Below, piece after piece: positions 1-9,782 of a DNA stretch of 64,000 bases. The stretch covers positions 542,701 to 606,700 of the forward strand of contig CAJJCY010000001.1 of assembly GCA_905182865.1 (NCBI GenBank), written 5' to 3'. The stretch comes from an uncultured SAR324 cluster bacterium. GTDB taxonomy: Bacteria > SAR324 > NAC60-12. Numbering within the stretch: position 1 is the first letter of the stretch; each line of letters opens with the position of its first letter. The position numbers and the translations under genes are program-made. The notes under the pieces are model-generated. The model did not search any database. It saw only the letters and a program-made list of their open reading frames with translations, and was not told where the DNA came from.

Positions 1-394
1 TTTCCCAAATTCCAAGATGATCTGAATCACTTATTTCCATGCTAATTATAATTGGATTCCAATACATGCTGAAACTAAGTGCAGGTGCAAGAATAATGAT
101 GGGATTTAATCCATAGCTAATTCCAAACATGTATGCTCGCTGAGATCCAACACGTTCGGTTGGCAGAATCACAGCACTTACGCCGTCAGGGTCTAAATAT
201 GGATCTTCTGTGTCGCTTGATGTAACATCCTGACCATGAACTGTTGTTGAAAATACGAGGAAGCAGAAAAAAGCTGTCAGCAGAATCTGAAACTGGGAAA
301 ACAGGAAGTAAAAAAAACGGGAGGAATGTACTCGGGCTACAATAGTCTCACTGGAATACAGACAAAAAAACAGGGGCTTTTCACTGTTTTTCAC
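1..394 (-). CDS. Partial secreted/outer-membrane-type protein, cut by the window edge
   Basis: A minus-strand frame stays open from a GTG at 394 to the left window edge (about 131 codons). The N-terminal part holds a long hydrophobic stretch (roughly residues 30-50) ending near VHGQD, which looks like a signal peptide. After it the chain reads as mature exported sequence, with alternating hydrophobic segments (FGISYG, LSFSMYW) of the kind seen in outer-membrane beta strands. I do not recognise the family. The start is uncertain: the GTG has only a weak upstream purine stretch, and a start nearer the hydrophobic segment is possible. It lies 38 bases downstream of actF on the same strand, so it may be the last gene of the respiratory operon. 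Confidence 0.5.
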   Translation of the reverse strand, partial: MKNSEKPLFFCLYSSETIVARVHSSRFFYFLFSQFQILLTAFFCFLVFSTTVHGQDVTSSDTEDPYLDPDGVSAVILPTERVGSQRAYMFGISYGLNPIIILAPALSFSMYWNPIIISMEISDSDHLGIWE

Positions 395-432
395 TGTAGT
401 CTCAGTTTTAGCTTTTGCTCCTTGGTACCAGG

Positions 433-1710
433 TCAATGCCCATTCCAGGAACGGCACAGGTGTTTGTCTGAGATAGGTAGAATTGGCACTTTTCCAAGAA
501 AGGTGAAGTAGCTGAGAAAAAATATGCCAAAAAAACCTAGGGTGATAAGTAGCTCATGTAAACCCATGTCTACATGATAATGCCCAAAGTCTTGCAAAGA
601 AGGCACCACCATCAAGTAAATTACAAACCAATGACTGATTACAACCCAAACTCCCATTGCTCTGATATAATTTGGCATACGGCAAAAGGTTTTAGGCAAA
701 AGTCCGAGAAAAGGTATTACGAAAACGGCTATGATTAATAGCAGGAACATTAACGCCCATGGTTGTTCCATCGAACGGATAACTAAATATGGTGTTTCCT
801 CAGGCATATCTGCATACCAGATGACCAGATACTGTGAGTAACCCATATAAGCCCAAAGCAATGAAAACGCAAAAACCAACTTTGCCAGATCGTGCAGACG
901 ATTAATTGTGATGTATTCCTCAAGTCCGAACCTGTTTCTCACACTAACACTGATGACAAGCATTAAGCCTATAAAAGCATGCATGTTACCTATAATAAAA
1001 AAGACTCCAAACAAAGTACTAAACCACTCCTGGTCCAGTGTCATCAAAAAGTCCCATGCTAAAAATGATCCACCGAAGGCATAAAGTATGGCCAGTGCCG
1101 GAGCAATCTTTCTTGATAATTTTTCGAGACGAATTACTTCATCTTCGTGTTCTCCGTAACCGTCCAGCATCTTGTCCGCAAACTTTCCACCCCAGTCTGT
1201 ACCCAATAGTTTTCGGGCAAGAGCAATGTCCGGCTTGATTGATGTTTTCACAAACCACCAGGAAACAGCATAAATTAATATAAGCCAGGCTATATTACGG
1301 CTTACAAAGAACGGCATGTTTAGCCATCCGGCCTTAACTGCAATTCCATGATGCAAAAAAGGATTATGTGTCCATTCATAAAGGACGTTGCTGCCGAAAA
1401 AAACAATAACGAACATCAGGAATGAAATGGGAAGAAATCCGGCACATGCTTCTGCCAGACGCTTGAAAGGGCGCCCCCATTTAGCATCAGTCAGTTGCCA
1501 AATAACACTGAAAAAGATCCCCGCATGAGCAATACCGGCCCAAAAAACTGTATTGATTAAAAAAGCCTGCCATATACGCAACTCGCTATCCTTTCCACCA
1601 GTCATCAGACCAGCGATAAACATGCCTATACCTAAAATTATGAAAGACCAAAGTAACCGCTTTATCTTCTCTGGAATAATAAATAGAGATTTTTCTGCTA
1701 TATCTTTCAT
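433..1710 (-). CDS. actF: Alternative complex III subunit ActF (NrfD-like quinol-binding membrane protein)
   Basis: 425-residue polytopic membrane protein with about ten hydrophobic segments. It is the second NrfD/PsrC-type subunit of alternative complex III, which oxidises quinol and passes electrons to cytochrome c or an oxidase without a bc1 complex. Family assignment rests on length, the Trp/His-rich membrane helices (for example HAGIFFSVIWQ early and WDFLMTLDQEWFSTLFGVFF in the middle) and its place as last gene after actE, which it overlaps by 4 bases. ActF is a shorter paralogue of ActC from the same operon. It acts in the cytoplasmic membrane with ActC. I see no lesion. Confidence is high because the whole A-B-C-D-E-F order is present. 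Confidence 0.93.
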   Translation of the reverse strand: MKDIAEKSLFIIPEKIKRLLWSFIILGIGMFIAGLMTGGKDSELRIWQAFLINTVFWAGIAHAGIFFSVIWQLTDAKWGRPFKRLAEACAGFLPISFLMFVIVFFGSNVLYEWTHNPFLHHGIAVKAGWLNMPFFVSRNIAWLILIYAVSWWFVKTSIKPDIALARKLLGTDWGGKFADKMLDGYGEHEDEVIRLEKLSRKIAPALAILYAFGGSFLAWDFLMTLDQEWFSTLFGVFFIIGNMHAFIGLMLVISVSVRNRFGLEEYITINRLHDLAKLVFAFSLLWAYMGYSQYLVIWYADMPEETPYLVIRSMEQPWALMFLLLIIAVFVIPFLGLLPKTFCRMPNYIRAMGVWVVISHWFVIYLMVVPSLQDFGHYHVDMGLHELLITLGFFGIFFLSYFTFLGKVPILPISDKHLCRSWNGH

Positions 1711-2393
1711 TGACTGGATCCTTTACCGAACGTATCACTCATCATATAGTTGACCATGTCCCATCGGTCCCTCACTGAAGTCTGTGCTCCATATGAGGGC
1801 ATAAAGCCACGTGGTTCCTGGAAAAAACTTCCGTATTTAATTTTGTTATAAAGGTGCGGAGCAGCAGTAGGCATTTGAAAAAACGCTTTGATTGGCGGGG
1901 CAGGGACACCCTTTTCTACCACCACTGTATTTGATTCTCCGTCCTCACCATGACAAGCAGCACAGTAAGTGTTATAAAGAGTTTGGCCACGATTTATTGA
2001 GTCGGAGGTTGCTTGTGTTGGATTTTTTGGAGAAAATTCACGGGGATTCCCATTAATTCCAGCACCATCAAGGTAAACTGCTGGTATAAATGGATCATAA
2101 ATCTTTACAATTTTTCCCAATACTACTCTCACTGGAACAGATTGTTTTGGAAAATTTTGATAGCTGCCCTCTTCCTGTGGCTTGAGACTTTTTCCATCAT
2201 ACATTTCACGAAAGAACGGATAATCTTTACCGTCAAACCAGGGGCGGGCATCATTTTCAATTCCATAGCCTTTTTGAGGATCGAAATATGGATACTGTTC
2301 CATTGCATTAACAGATGCAGCGATCAGCAAAAATAACCCGAAGAGACTTAAGTACAAATAAAATTTAGAGATGCACTTATTCTTTTTCAACAT
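1707..2393 (-). CDS. actE: Alternative complex III subunit ActE, mono-haem cytochrome c
   Basis: Membrane-anchored or secreted cytochrome c of the quinol-oxidising complex. A signal-like hydrophobic stretch (about residues 10-30) is followed by a periplasmic domain with one haem-binding CAACH motif near residue 145 and a later FMPSYG segment that can supply the axial Met. I prefer the ATG at 2393 to a GTG at 2408, because the sequence between them (AGAGGAGG) is itself the ribosome binding site for the ATG. The gene overlaps actD upstream and actF downstream, so translation of the three is probably coupled. Expected role: pass electrons from the ActB/ActA side of the complex toward a terminal oxidase. 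Confidence 0.92.
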   Translation of the reverse strand: MLKKNKCISKFYLYLSLFGLFLLIAASVNAMEQYPYFDPQKGYGIENDARPWFDGKDYPFFREMYDGKSLKPQEEGSYQNFPKQSVPVRVVLGKIVKIYDPFIPAVYLDGAGINGNPREFSPKNPTQATSDSINRGQTLYNTYCAACHGEDGESNTVVVEKGVPAPPIKAFFQMPTAAPHLYNKIKYGSFFQEPRGFMPSYGAQTSVRDRWDMVNYMMSDTFGKGSSQ

Positions 2394-2898
2394 GAACCTC
2401 CTCTGCACCGTTCTTTTTCATAATTGCTTCAAACTCATCAATCCTGGCTTCATCACAACGCACGACCACGCCAAAGCGATCTCGCTGAAAACGAGTATAT
2501 TTCTTAGCAGAGTTTGGAATGGGAAAACGGAAGGAATCAATAATACCCAAAATTGCCAGTCCTAATAACGTGTGTATTGCAGTAAACAGAATTGTCAACT
2601 CAAACCCAATAATTGTAAATGGAGGTATGGCGACAATGGGTTTTCCGCTAACCGGTAGAACCCAATCAGATGCGGTCCATGCTGGCAAACTGTAGCCAAT
2701 TAAACAACCTAGTGCACCAAAAACCAGTGCTATCCAAGGTACAATTGAACTTGGATTTCCTAAAGCATGATCAATTTCATGACGGGGACAGGGCATCAAG
2801 ACGGTGGGTTGAACTCCTTGTTTGCGGACTTGTTCAATTGAATCTGTGGTTTCATCCAGATATTCAAAAATACCCCAGACTCCTGTGAATTTTTTCAT
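2377..2898 (-). CDS. actD: Alternative complex III subunit ActD (DUF3341)
   Basis: 173-residue protein with the DUF3341 layout of ActD: a soluble N-terminal part (TGVWGIFEYLDE near the start, a PCPRHEIDHALG segment around residue 55), then two membrane helices (about 70-90 and 105-125) and a short soluble tail. ActD packs against the membrane subunits; no cofactor is known or visible. The start ATG overlaps the actC stop (TAATG) and is preceded by AAGGAAAC, which fits coupled translation. Length is normal for the family. Confidence 0.93.
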   Translation of the reverse strand: MKKFTGVWGIFEYLDETTDSIEQVRKQGVQPTVLMPCPRHEIDHALGNPSSIVPWIALVFGALGCLIGYSLPAWTASDWVLPVSGKPIVAIPPFTIIGFELTILFTAIHTLLGLAILGIIDSFRFPIPNSAKKYTRFQRDRFGVVVRCDEARIDEFEAIMKKNGAEEVHVEKE

Positions 2899-4355
2899 TA
2901 GTTTCCTTTTTCAGTACGTTTCATGGGAGGAATACTAGCTTCCTTTAATTCCATGATTGCCATTGGCGGTAAACTCTTGGCAAACAGTGTAAATAGTGTA
3001 AAAAAGAAACCAAAGCTGCCAATAGTGATGCCTACTTCCACAATGGTCGGCCAATATTCACCCCAGGCTGAAGGGTCGTATTCATGCTGTAGGGAACTGC
3101 CGACAATGTTGAAACGTTCAAACCACATACCAACATTTACCAATGCAGCTATTATCCAAACGGCCAAAGGGTTATTCCTTATTTTCCAGCGCCATAAGGG
3201 AATGGGTGCAATTACGTTACAGAAAACCATCAGCCAGAAAGCAATTTGCGGAAAGTTGATTTGACTATCACCTAGCAATGTCCAGCTTTGCATTTCGCCA
3301 AATGGACGATAGTAAAATATTGCCCGTTCGAAAGGACTTCCGCTATAATAACCGATGAAAAATTCTGAAGCATATGCGTAACCAACAATTATTGAAGTGA
3401 AAATAATCATCTTCGAAACGCTTTGAATCACATGGTTAGTAATGTAATCCTGTAAACCAAAAACTGCACGCATGGGAATCAAAACGGTCAAGACCATTGA
3501 AAGTCCAGAAAAAATTGCACCGGCTACAAAGTAAGGAGCAAAAATGGTGGTGTGCCAACCAGGCACCGAGGACATTGCAAAGTCCCAGGAAACTATGGAG
3601 TGTACTGAAAAAACGAGTGGTGTAGCTATTGCTGCGAAAATAAGGTAACCACGCATGTAATGTACCCATTGATGATTGGTGCCACGCCAGGCTAAAGCCA
3701 TAGGTGCGTAAATCATAGCTTTCAGTTTTTTACCTTTTCGGGTTGCTTCATCACGCAAAATAGCCATGTCAGGAATCAGTCCCAGCAAGAAGAACATTAT
3801 CGAAACTGACATATATGTCGTAACTGCAAAGACATCCCAAAGAAGTGGAGATTTGAAGTTAACCCAGAGCATTCTTTCATTTGGATAAGGAATCAGCCAG
3901 AAAGCAAGCCACGGACGGCCGGTGTGCAACAGAGGAAAAAGTCCGGCAGTCATCACCGCAAAGACGGTCATTGCTTCCGCACTTCTATAAATTGCTGTCC
4001 GCCATGGAGCTCTGGTTAAATAAAATACTGCAGAAATCAAAGTCCCGGCGTGTCCAATTCCGATCCAAAAAACGAAGTTGGTAATATAAAAACCCCATGC
4101 AATAGGATGGCTAATTCCGCTGTAGCCGATTCCTACATCGATCTGAATTGCTAAACTCAGTGCGCCTAAGCCTAAAGCCATCAAAAAACCTAGCAGCAAA
4201 AGATAGTATGATGGACGCGGTTTGTCCAGCATCGCAAGCATCTCATCATTGATTTGTCCGTAGCCCAGAGTTGTCGCCCTGATACCAGGATGACCCTTTT
4301 GCTCGTCTATGACAACCTTTCCGGCGGTTTCGTTATATTCCGCAGTTATTCCCAT
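2898..4355 (-). CDS. actC: Alternative complex III subunit ActC (NrfD-type quinol-oxidising membrane subunit)
   Basis: 485-residue integral membrane protein with about ten helices, of the NrfD/PsrC family. It carries the main quinol site of alternative complex III next to the iron-sulfur part of ActB. Visible family features are the early FVFWIGIGHAGTLISAVFYL helix, the SIVSWDFAMSSVPGWH segment and the C-terminal WFERFNIV segment. The ATG follows GGAGAATAA. The gene sits 30 bases after actB and overlaps actD by one base. Sequence appears intact. Confidence 0.95.
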   Translation of the reverse strand: MGITAEYNETAGKVVIDEQKGHPGIRATTLGYGQINDEMLAMLDKPRPSYYLLLLGFLMALGLGALSLAIQIDVGIGYSGISHPIAWGFYITNFVFWIGIGHAGTLISAVFYLTRAPWRTAIYRSAEAMTVFAVMTAGLFPLLHTGRPWLAFWLIPYPNERMLWVNFKSPLLWDVFAVTTYMSVSIMFFLLGLIPDMAILRDEATRKGKKLKAMIYAPMALAWRGTNHQWVHYMRGYLIFAAIATPLVFSVHSIVSWDFAMSSVPGWHTTIFAPYFVAGAIFSGLSMVLTVLIPMRAVFGLQDYITNHVIQSVSKMIIFTSIIVGYAYASEFFIGYYSGSPFERAIFYYRPFGEMQSWTLLGDSQINFPQIAFWLMVFCNVIAPIPLWRWKIRNNPLAVWIIAALVNVGMWFERFNIVGSSLQHEYDPSAWGEYWPTIVEVGITIGSFGFFFTLFTLFAKSLPPMAIMELKEASIPPMKRTEKGN

Positions 4356-4385
4356 TTATTCTCCGTATGCTCTTTGCGTCATCAG

Positions 4386-7358
4386 TTAACTGTGGGCTTG
4401 TTCCTGCTCATGCGAGCCGTGATTGTCAGAATCATGTCCGTCAACCTCTCTGGTATTGACCTTCTTTAGATAGGTAACAGCCGGTTTGTAATTGAGTTCT
4501 GCAAGCACCTCATACTGCCGATCTCTTTTTGCCGGATTATCTCGTAAAGCGTTTTTGGCAACTTTGCTTTCAGGATCCATCAGGTTGCCAAATGTGATAG
4601 CTTTAGTAGGACAAGTCTGTTGACAAGCTGTAACCACTTCTCCATCTTCCAAATCTCGTCCCAGATTTTTTGCATCATATTTTGCATCTTTTATTCGCTG
4701 CACACAAAATGTGCATTTTTCCATCACACCAACTTCTCGTGTAGTGATTGTTGTATTCAATTGCTGATCAAGCGGAGCAGGAAATTCATAATTGAACCAG
4801 TTGAATCGTCTTACCTTGTAGGCGCAGTTGTTTGAGCAGTAGCGGGTTCCAACACAGCGGTTGTATACCATGGCGTTCAGGCCTTCTGGATTATGGTAGG
4901 TTGCATAAACAGGACACACAGTTTCGCATCCTGCATTTCCGCAGTGCTGACAAAGCATGGGCGAAAAACGTGTTTCAAAATCATCACCGTATCCTTCAAT
5001 GTAGCGCTCCATACGAATCCATGACATTTCACGTCCAATTGCAGTACGAACTTTTCCGACAACCGGCAAATTGTTTTCAGCGTAACATGCAACTACACAA
5101 GCAGAACATCCATTACACCGATCCAAATCAATTGTCATGCCCCAGCGGTACGGTTTGTAATAACCGGCTGTTTCAGAGCGGTCCGGATAAAACTCAACAG
5201 GACGATTGTGTCCTGAGGAATGTTTTTCAGGGTTATTCAACTCTTCAACGGTTGTTGCTGCGGAAATATCCCGACCCAGTTGGCGGGCATTCCCGTCAGT
5301 ATTTACCGTATAGGATTTTTCATTGATTAACTTAAGTTTTGCCTTTGCACCAACAAAAACAAGACTTCCCGCTTTGTCCATTTGATCTGGCAGTAGTTTC
5401 ATTACGTTAATTCCGAAACCGTCTGCGACATCTCCAGAATGTTGATGTCCCTGTCCCATAGGGATTGCAATTGCATTCCTGTGAATACCAAAATGGTAGT
5501 AAGCTGTAGCTTGTACTGAACCATATGGTGTGCTGATTTCAACGATTGCCCGGTCATTAATTCCCAGTTTCTGGGCAGTGTCCGGATTTATTTCCATCCA
5601 TGAATCCCAGACAATCTGACTCATAGGATCAGGTACTTCCTGCAGCCAAGGTTTGTTTGCCCCGCTTCCATCACCAAGAAGAAGTGAGGTCGTTGGGAAC
5701 AACGTCAGGCCATCACTGCTGGCCATGCCGGGATCATTGAGTTTGACTGAGGCTACTCTTCTGTTCAAAGAAGCCCGGACAAATTTTGGTTTTTCAAAAA
5801 TGCCGCCGTTTTCAAGTACACTGATCCAAAAGCTGTCGAACTTTCTTTTATCTCCAACTTTTCTTTGAATTTTTTGCCAAATATTTTGAAGATAATCAAG
5901 ATAGCTGGAATTCTCTGAAAATGCTTTTTTATTGACGTTCTGAGCAACGCTTAGCAAAATATCCTCGCGGGCTCTTGCATCAAACATATTCACTGTCGAC
6001 ATTACAGGCTGTTGAATACTTCTTACTCCATTTCGTGGAAATGCGTCTCCCCAACTTTCATAAGCAGTAAGAGCAGGCAGAACTAAATTAGCCGTATGAG
6101 TCGTTTCACTTTTCTGTGATGCAAGGCTGACCACAAAAGTTTTTTTCAGGGCCTGCAAAAAACCCATTGAAGGTGGAAGAGCATAAACCGGATTAGAATC
6201 ATCAACTATGAGTAATTTGATTTTTCCAGCATTGAGGTCACTGATCAACTGTGTCAAATCTTGATGAGTTGAACTTTCAGGAGTAGTTTGGTCGGAGAAA
6301 AGGACTGTCTTGTTCAGCGCACCGGAGACAGCATTAAGAATATTTACGCCGACCAGTGTTTCCACACTCTGGTCAGTTGCAGAAACATTACCTCCGCCAA
6401 GTGCTAACAATGGACCATGTTCCATTGCATCTATTGCCAGTTCACTCAGAGTTTCAGCAGAAACGCCTGTTGCTTCAGCAACTTTTTCAGGAGAATAAGC
6501 TTGCAGATATTTTTTTAGAAATTTGTAAGTCCCATTTTCTTTCTGTATGACTGAAGCAATTGCCAGAGCAACCAAGCCCTCGGTTCCGGGATTAATTACA
6601 ATCCAGCGATCTGCTTTTGCGCCGGTCAGGGAAACTTGAGGAGAGATGTGAATGAACTTGTTTTTCCTGCCGTTTTTATAGACATGCATATCTGTAAAAC
6701 GCCGTGCATTTTCAACAGGATTACCCCAGTTTTCCAGAAAATCTGTACTAAAATTAAATACAACTCCAGCCTTTTCAAAAGCATATTCCGGAACATTTGC
6801 ATGATCAAAAGCAATTTTGTTTGCTTCTATCTGACTTTTTTGAGTCAGCAGGTTGAATTTAAAACGTTGCCCACCTCCTGCGGCTTGCAGCCATTCATCA
6901 ACAAAATCTCCCTCGCTCCCTGATGCAGGTTTTCCTAAATAAGCGATTGCACCTGAAGCTGCTTTAATAATAGCAGAAAATTGCTGCATTCCTTCTTCCC
7001 AGGGAATCTGCTTTCCGTCCGCCAGTGGATGGGCGTGTCGATTAGGATTATAAAGAGTTTGCAGTGAGGCTTGTCCCCGCGCGCAAAGTGCACCTTGATT
7101 AACGGGGTGGTTGGGGTTGCCTTCAGCTTTTTGGGCACGATGTTCACGGGTTGTAACCATCATTCCACAAGCAGAATCACACTCACGGCAGGTGGTCATA
7201 TATTTGTATGCAGTATGAGGAGTGTATTCATAGTCCGTTGGCGGTATCAACATCGGGATCAGCTTCTCCGAACTTTTTTCACAACCAGCCACTACAGCGG
7301 TAGCACCACCGACGCCCATGTATTTGAATAAATTTCTTCGGCTGAGGCCTTTCTTCAT
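4386..7358 (-). CDS. actB: Alternative complex III subunit ActB (molybdopterin-like domain fused to Fe-S domain)
   Basis: About 990 residues. The N-terminus has a Tat-like signal (SRRNLFKYMG) followed by a lipobox-like VVAGC. Next comes a long domain homologous to molybdopterin oxidoreductases; in ActB this normally lacks the cofactor. An N-terminal CXXC-type Fe-S motif (CRECDSACG) and a CARGQASLQ segment are present. The C-terminal quarter is a ferredoxin-like multi-cluster domain with CNGCSACVVAC, CQHCGNAGCETVCP, CVGTRYCSNNC, CTFCVQR and ACQQTCP. I start at 7358 because AAGGAG lies six bases upstream; an in-frame ATG at 7457 would overlap actA and give a non-signal extension. It carries electrons between the ActC quinol site and the c-haem subunits. 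Confidence 0.95.
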   Translation of the reverse strand: MKKGLSRRNLFKYMGVGGATAVVAGCEKSSEKLIPMLIPPTDYEYTPHTAYKYMTTCRECDSACGMMVTTREHRAQKAEGNPNHPVNQGALCARGQASLQTLYNPNRHAHPLADGKQIPWEEGMQQFSAIIKAASGAIAYLGKPASGSEGDFVDEWLQAAGGGQRFKFNLLTQKSQIEANKIAFDHANVPEYAFEKAGVVFNFSTDFLENWGNPVENARRFTDMHVYKNGRKNKFIHISPQVSLTGAKADRWIVINPGTEGLVALAIASVIQKENGTYKFLKKYLQAYSPEKVAEATGVSAETLSELAIDAMEHGPLLALGGGNVSATDQSVETLVGVNILNAVSGALNKTVLFSDQTTPESSTHQDLTQLISDLNAGKIKLLIVDDSNPVYALPPSMGFLQALKKTFVVSLASQKSETTHTANLVLPALTAYESWGDAFPRNGVRSIQQPVMSTVNMFDARAREDILLSVAQNVNKKAFSENSSYLDYLQNIWQKIQRKVGDKRKFDSFWISVLENGGIFEKPKFVRASLNRRVASVKLNDPGMASSDGLTLFPTTSLLLGDGSGANKPWLQEVPDPMSQIVWDSWMEINPDTAQKLGINDRAIVEISTPYGSVQATAYYHFGIHRNAIAIPMGQGHQHSGDVADGFGINVMKLLPDQMDKAGSLVFVGAKAKLKLINEKSYTVNTDGNARQLGRDISAATTVEELNNPEKHSSGHNRPVEFYPDRSETAGYYKPYRWGMTIDLDRCNGCSACVVACYAENNLPVVGKVRTAIGREMSWIRMERYIEGYGDDFETRFSPMLCQHCGNAGCETVCPVYATYHNPEGLNAMVYNRCVGTRYCSNNCAYKVRRFNWFNYEFPAPLDQQLNTTITTREVGVMEKCTFCVQRIKDAKYDAKNLGRDLEDGEVVTACQQTCPTKAITFGNLMDPESKVAKNALRDNPAKRDRQYEVLAELNYKPAVTYLKKVNTREVDGHDSDNHGSHEQEQAHS

Positions 7359-7377
7359 TCGGTTCTCCTTTTCATTT

Positions 7378-8124
7378 TTAATAATGGCATGTGTAGCAGT
7401 CCAGCAAATTTGGATTGTGATATCCTTTCTCATTAACCAATCCAATGTCAGCCTCACGTTTTTTGTTCAGCTCTTTTGCGTGATACCAACCTGCCATCGT
7501 GTTTCCGGAACGTTTTCGTTCTTTTGCACCTTTCACTTGTAAATGACATTCCATGCACCAGCCCATAGTAGCAAAATTTTCATCTACCTGTACAATCACT
7601 TCCATTTGTCGTACGTCACCATGGCAGGCCAGGCAGCGCTCATCACCTCCAGTTCTAAACTGAGCTAACTTACATTCCAAACTTCGCGGTGCGTTTTCAG
7701 AGTCGCATCCTGCACCAGCATCATCTAACAGACGATTGCTGTCGGCATTGATATGTTCTTTGTGAGGAAATCGAACAAAATCTGGTATGTCATGAATCTT
7801 AACCCATGGAATAGGCTCATTATTCGACCAGAAAGTCCGCATTTTATTGACCTCTACACTTTCTGGTTGAACCAATTTTTGTTCTTGTGGACCATGGCAA
7901 CCGATGCAAGTACTGACAGGGGGAACTCCGGAAGAAAACGAACGACGGGCATAAAGATGACAGTATTGGCAGGCAATTCCGTTTTGAACTGTATGAAGTT
8001 TGTGGCTAAAGGCAATGGGTTGCTCTTCTGCTAAAACCGCCGAAGAACTCAATGCAAGAAAAAAAACAGACAGAATCAGGCTAATCGGAAAAATGTACCT
8101 TAGAACCATATTATTGTTTCGCAA
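7378..8124 (-). CDS. actA: Alternative complex III subunit ActA, pentahaem cytochrome c
   Basis: 248 residues with an N-terminal hydrophobic signal/anchor (about residues 9-32, ending SAVLAEE). Five haem-binding motifs follow: CQYCH, CIGCH, CLACH, CMECH and CYTCH, the number expected for ActA. It is the first gene of the operon and the periplasmic electron-exit subunit. The last haem motif is at the extreme C-terminus, so the protein looks complete. The actB ribosome binding site lies just after its stop. Confidence 0.95.
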   Translation of the reverse strand: MRNNNMVLRYIFPISLILSVFFLALSSSAVLAEEQPIAFSHKLHTVQNGIACQYCHLYARRSFSSGVPPVSTCIGCHGPQEQKLVQPESVEVNKMRTFWSNNEPIPWVKIHDIPDFVRFPHKEHINADSNRLLDDAGAGCDSENAPRSLECKLAQFRTGGDERCLACHGDVRQMEVIVQVDENFATMGWCMECHLQVKGAKERKRSGNTMAGWYHAKELNKKREADIGLVNEKGYHNPNLLDCYTCHY

Positions 8125-8583
8125 GATCTTTAAATTTCAAGAATCAATTTTAATTAAATTCAGTTGTACATGAGATCATGTAGATTAAGAAAGTACAACC
8201 TATTTTTCATTGTTTTTGATTATTTGTAAAAACGAAAACTTTTCCTCTTCAAGAATCAAGTCTCTGCTAAAAACCTGAATCACTCAATTGCCAGATTGAT
8301 TCTCTACTGGAACCATAGAAGGTACAAATAACAAAATAATAACCAAGATAAAGAATCGCTTTCGGATTCAGAGATCAAGATTATTTATACTCAAAATTAC
8401 GGCTATACATCAAGCGAAGTACGTTTTATTCAGATGAACCAAAATTAAGCTGTAGAGTTAATTTAAAGGAAAGGACGTATAAGTCAGTACTAACCACACT
8501 CCGTAGGTCTTCGTCACCAATCAGAGCAGTAGCCGAAGGTGCTGGATTTACTACATTATTTTTATCTTTAATTCTTGTTCAAT
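8125..8583 (-). promoter_or_regulatory. Gene-free region upstream of actA; possible operator
   Basis: 459 bases without a convincing gene, between actA and the aldolase gene. It should carry the promoter for the act operon. I see nested inverted repeats at 8163-8198: GTTGTAC and GTACAAC as outer arms, and inside them ACATGA and TCATGT separated by two bases (8168-8181). This could be an operator, but I cannot name a regulator and found no clean -35/-10 pair. Confidence 0.25.
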
Positions 8584-9483
8584 TCAGGTAATAGAAGCTT
8601 GGTAAATGCTTTCTATTGAAGAATCCAATATTAAGTTGAACTCTTCATCTGATTGTTCCACTGAGAGGCCCTCAGTAAGTGCTCGGTTAAAACTTGCAAC
8701 CATTCTCTTATTTTGAGTCAAAAGGCTGTTGGCATCGTCTCTGCTGTAACCTCCAGAGAGAGCAAATACCCGTATAACATTAGGATGATTAATACAGGAT
8801 GTATATAAATTATTTTCATTTGGAATAGTCAACTTTAGTATAACCTTCTGATCTGAAGCTAGCTGTTCGATATGATCCATCAGATGTTTAAGAAGCATCA
8901 TTTCAGCCTCGGCTTTGGTTTCGCAATGAATATCTACTTCAGGCTCAATAATCGGCACCAGCTCAGTTGCAATGATCATTTTAGCAATTTCAAATTGTTG
9001 TTTAACGATAGCAGCTACTCCGTTCTCGTTAGCATTTTTAATAACTGAACGCATCTTAGTTCCAAAAATTTCTTTTTTAATTGCCTGCCGAAGAAGTTCT
9101 TGCAAGCCAGGAATCGGCTTCATTAATTGCACTCCGTTGTTTTCATCTTCCAATCCTTTGTCTACTTTAAGAAAAGGCACAACCTGCTTCTCTTGCCAAA
9201 GATATTGAGCAGAACCCTTACCATTTATTTCAAGGTTCATGGTTTTTTCAAAAAGTATGGCACCTAATATTCGGTCTCCAGAAAAACTTGGAGAAGTGAC
9301 TATACGAGAACGCATTTCATGGATCTTATCAAACATCTCCCGGTCATTCGAATAGTCTGACTCTCCAACCCCGTATAGGCGTAATGCTTTGGGAGTACTA
9401 CCCCCACTCTGATCAAGTGCGGCAATGAAACCATCATTTTCCTTTATTTTTTTCAAGTATTGATAGCCTGTTGAATGCTTCAT
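8584..9483 (-). CDS. fda: Class I fructose-bisphosphate aldolase
   Basis: 299 residues, the usual length of bacterial class I aldolases of the FdaB type. It cleaves fructose 1,6-bisphosphate through a lysine Schiff base, in cytosolic glycolysis and gluconeogenesis. Signatures: GFIAALDQSGGSTPKAL at the N-terminus, VVPFLKVDKGL, FGTKMRS, LVPIIEPEVD, VILKLTIP with the Schiff-base lysine, and LSGGYSRDDAN near the C-terminus. There is no good Shine-Dalgarno before the ATG. It stands alone, with about 300 bases of non-coding DNA upstream. Confidence 0.95.
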   Translation of the reverse strand: MKHSTGYQYLKKIKENDGFIAALDQSGGSTPKALRLYGVGESDYSNDREMFDKIHEMRSRIVTSPSFSGDRILGAILFEKTMNLEINGKGSAQYLWQEKQVVPFLKVDKGLEDENNGVQLMKPIPGLQELLRQAIKKEIFGTKMRSVIKNANENGVAAIVKQQFEIAKMIIATELVPIIEPEVDIHCETKAEAEMMLLKHLMDHIEQLASDQKVILKLTIPNENNLYTSCINHPNVIRVFALSGGYSRDDANSLLTQNKRMVASFNRALTEGLSVEQSDEEFNLILDSSIESIYQASIT

Positions 9484-9782
9484 TTTAGGTACATAATAAT
9501 GCTGTTATCTATTCAAAAACTCTAGATGCTATATCTCTTCATAAAAACTTCCATAACTTCTTCAATTATCTTACGCTGAACCATATACTGATATCAAATA
9601 TGTTTATCTAAAATTGATTCGTTAATCGTATCTGACTAAATTCTCTTCAATTAAATTCAGTTGGCATTGGTTTATAATCTAATCCTGGTTGCAGATGAAG
9701 TCAATATTATAACATTAATTAGTTTATTTGATATACGAGAAAGATGCAGTGAAGTTAGAAAAGCATTAACTGATACCTGAAG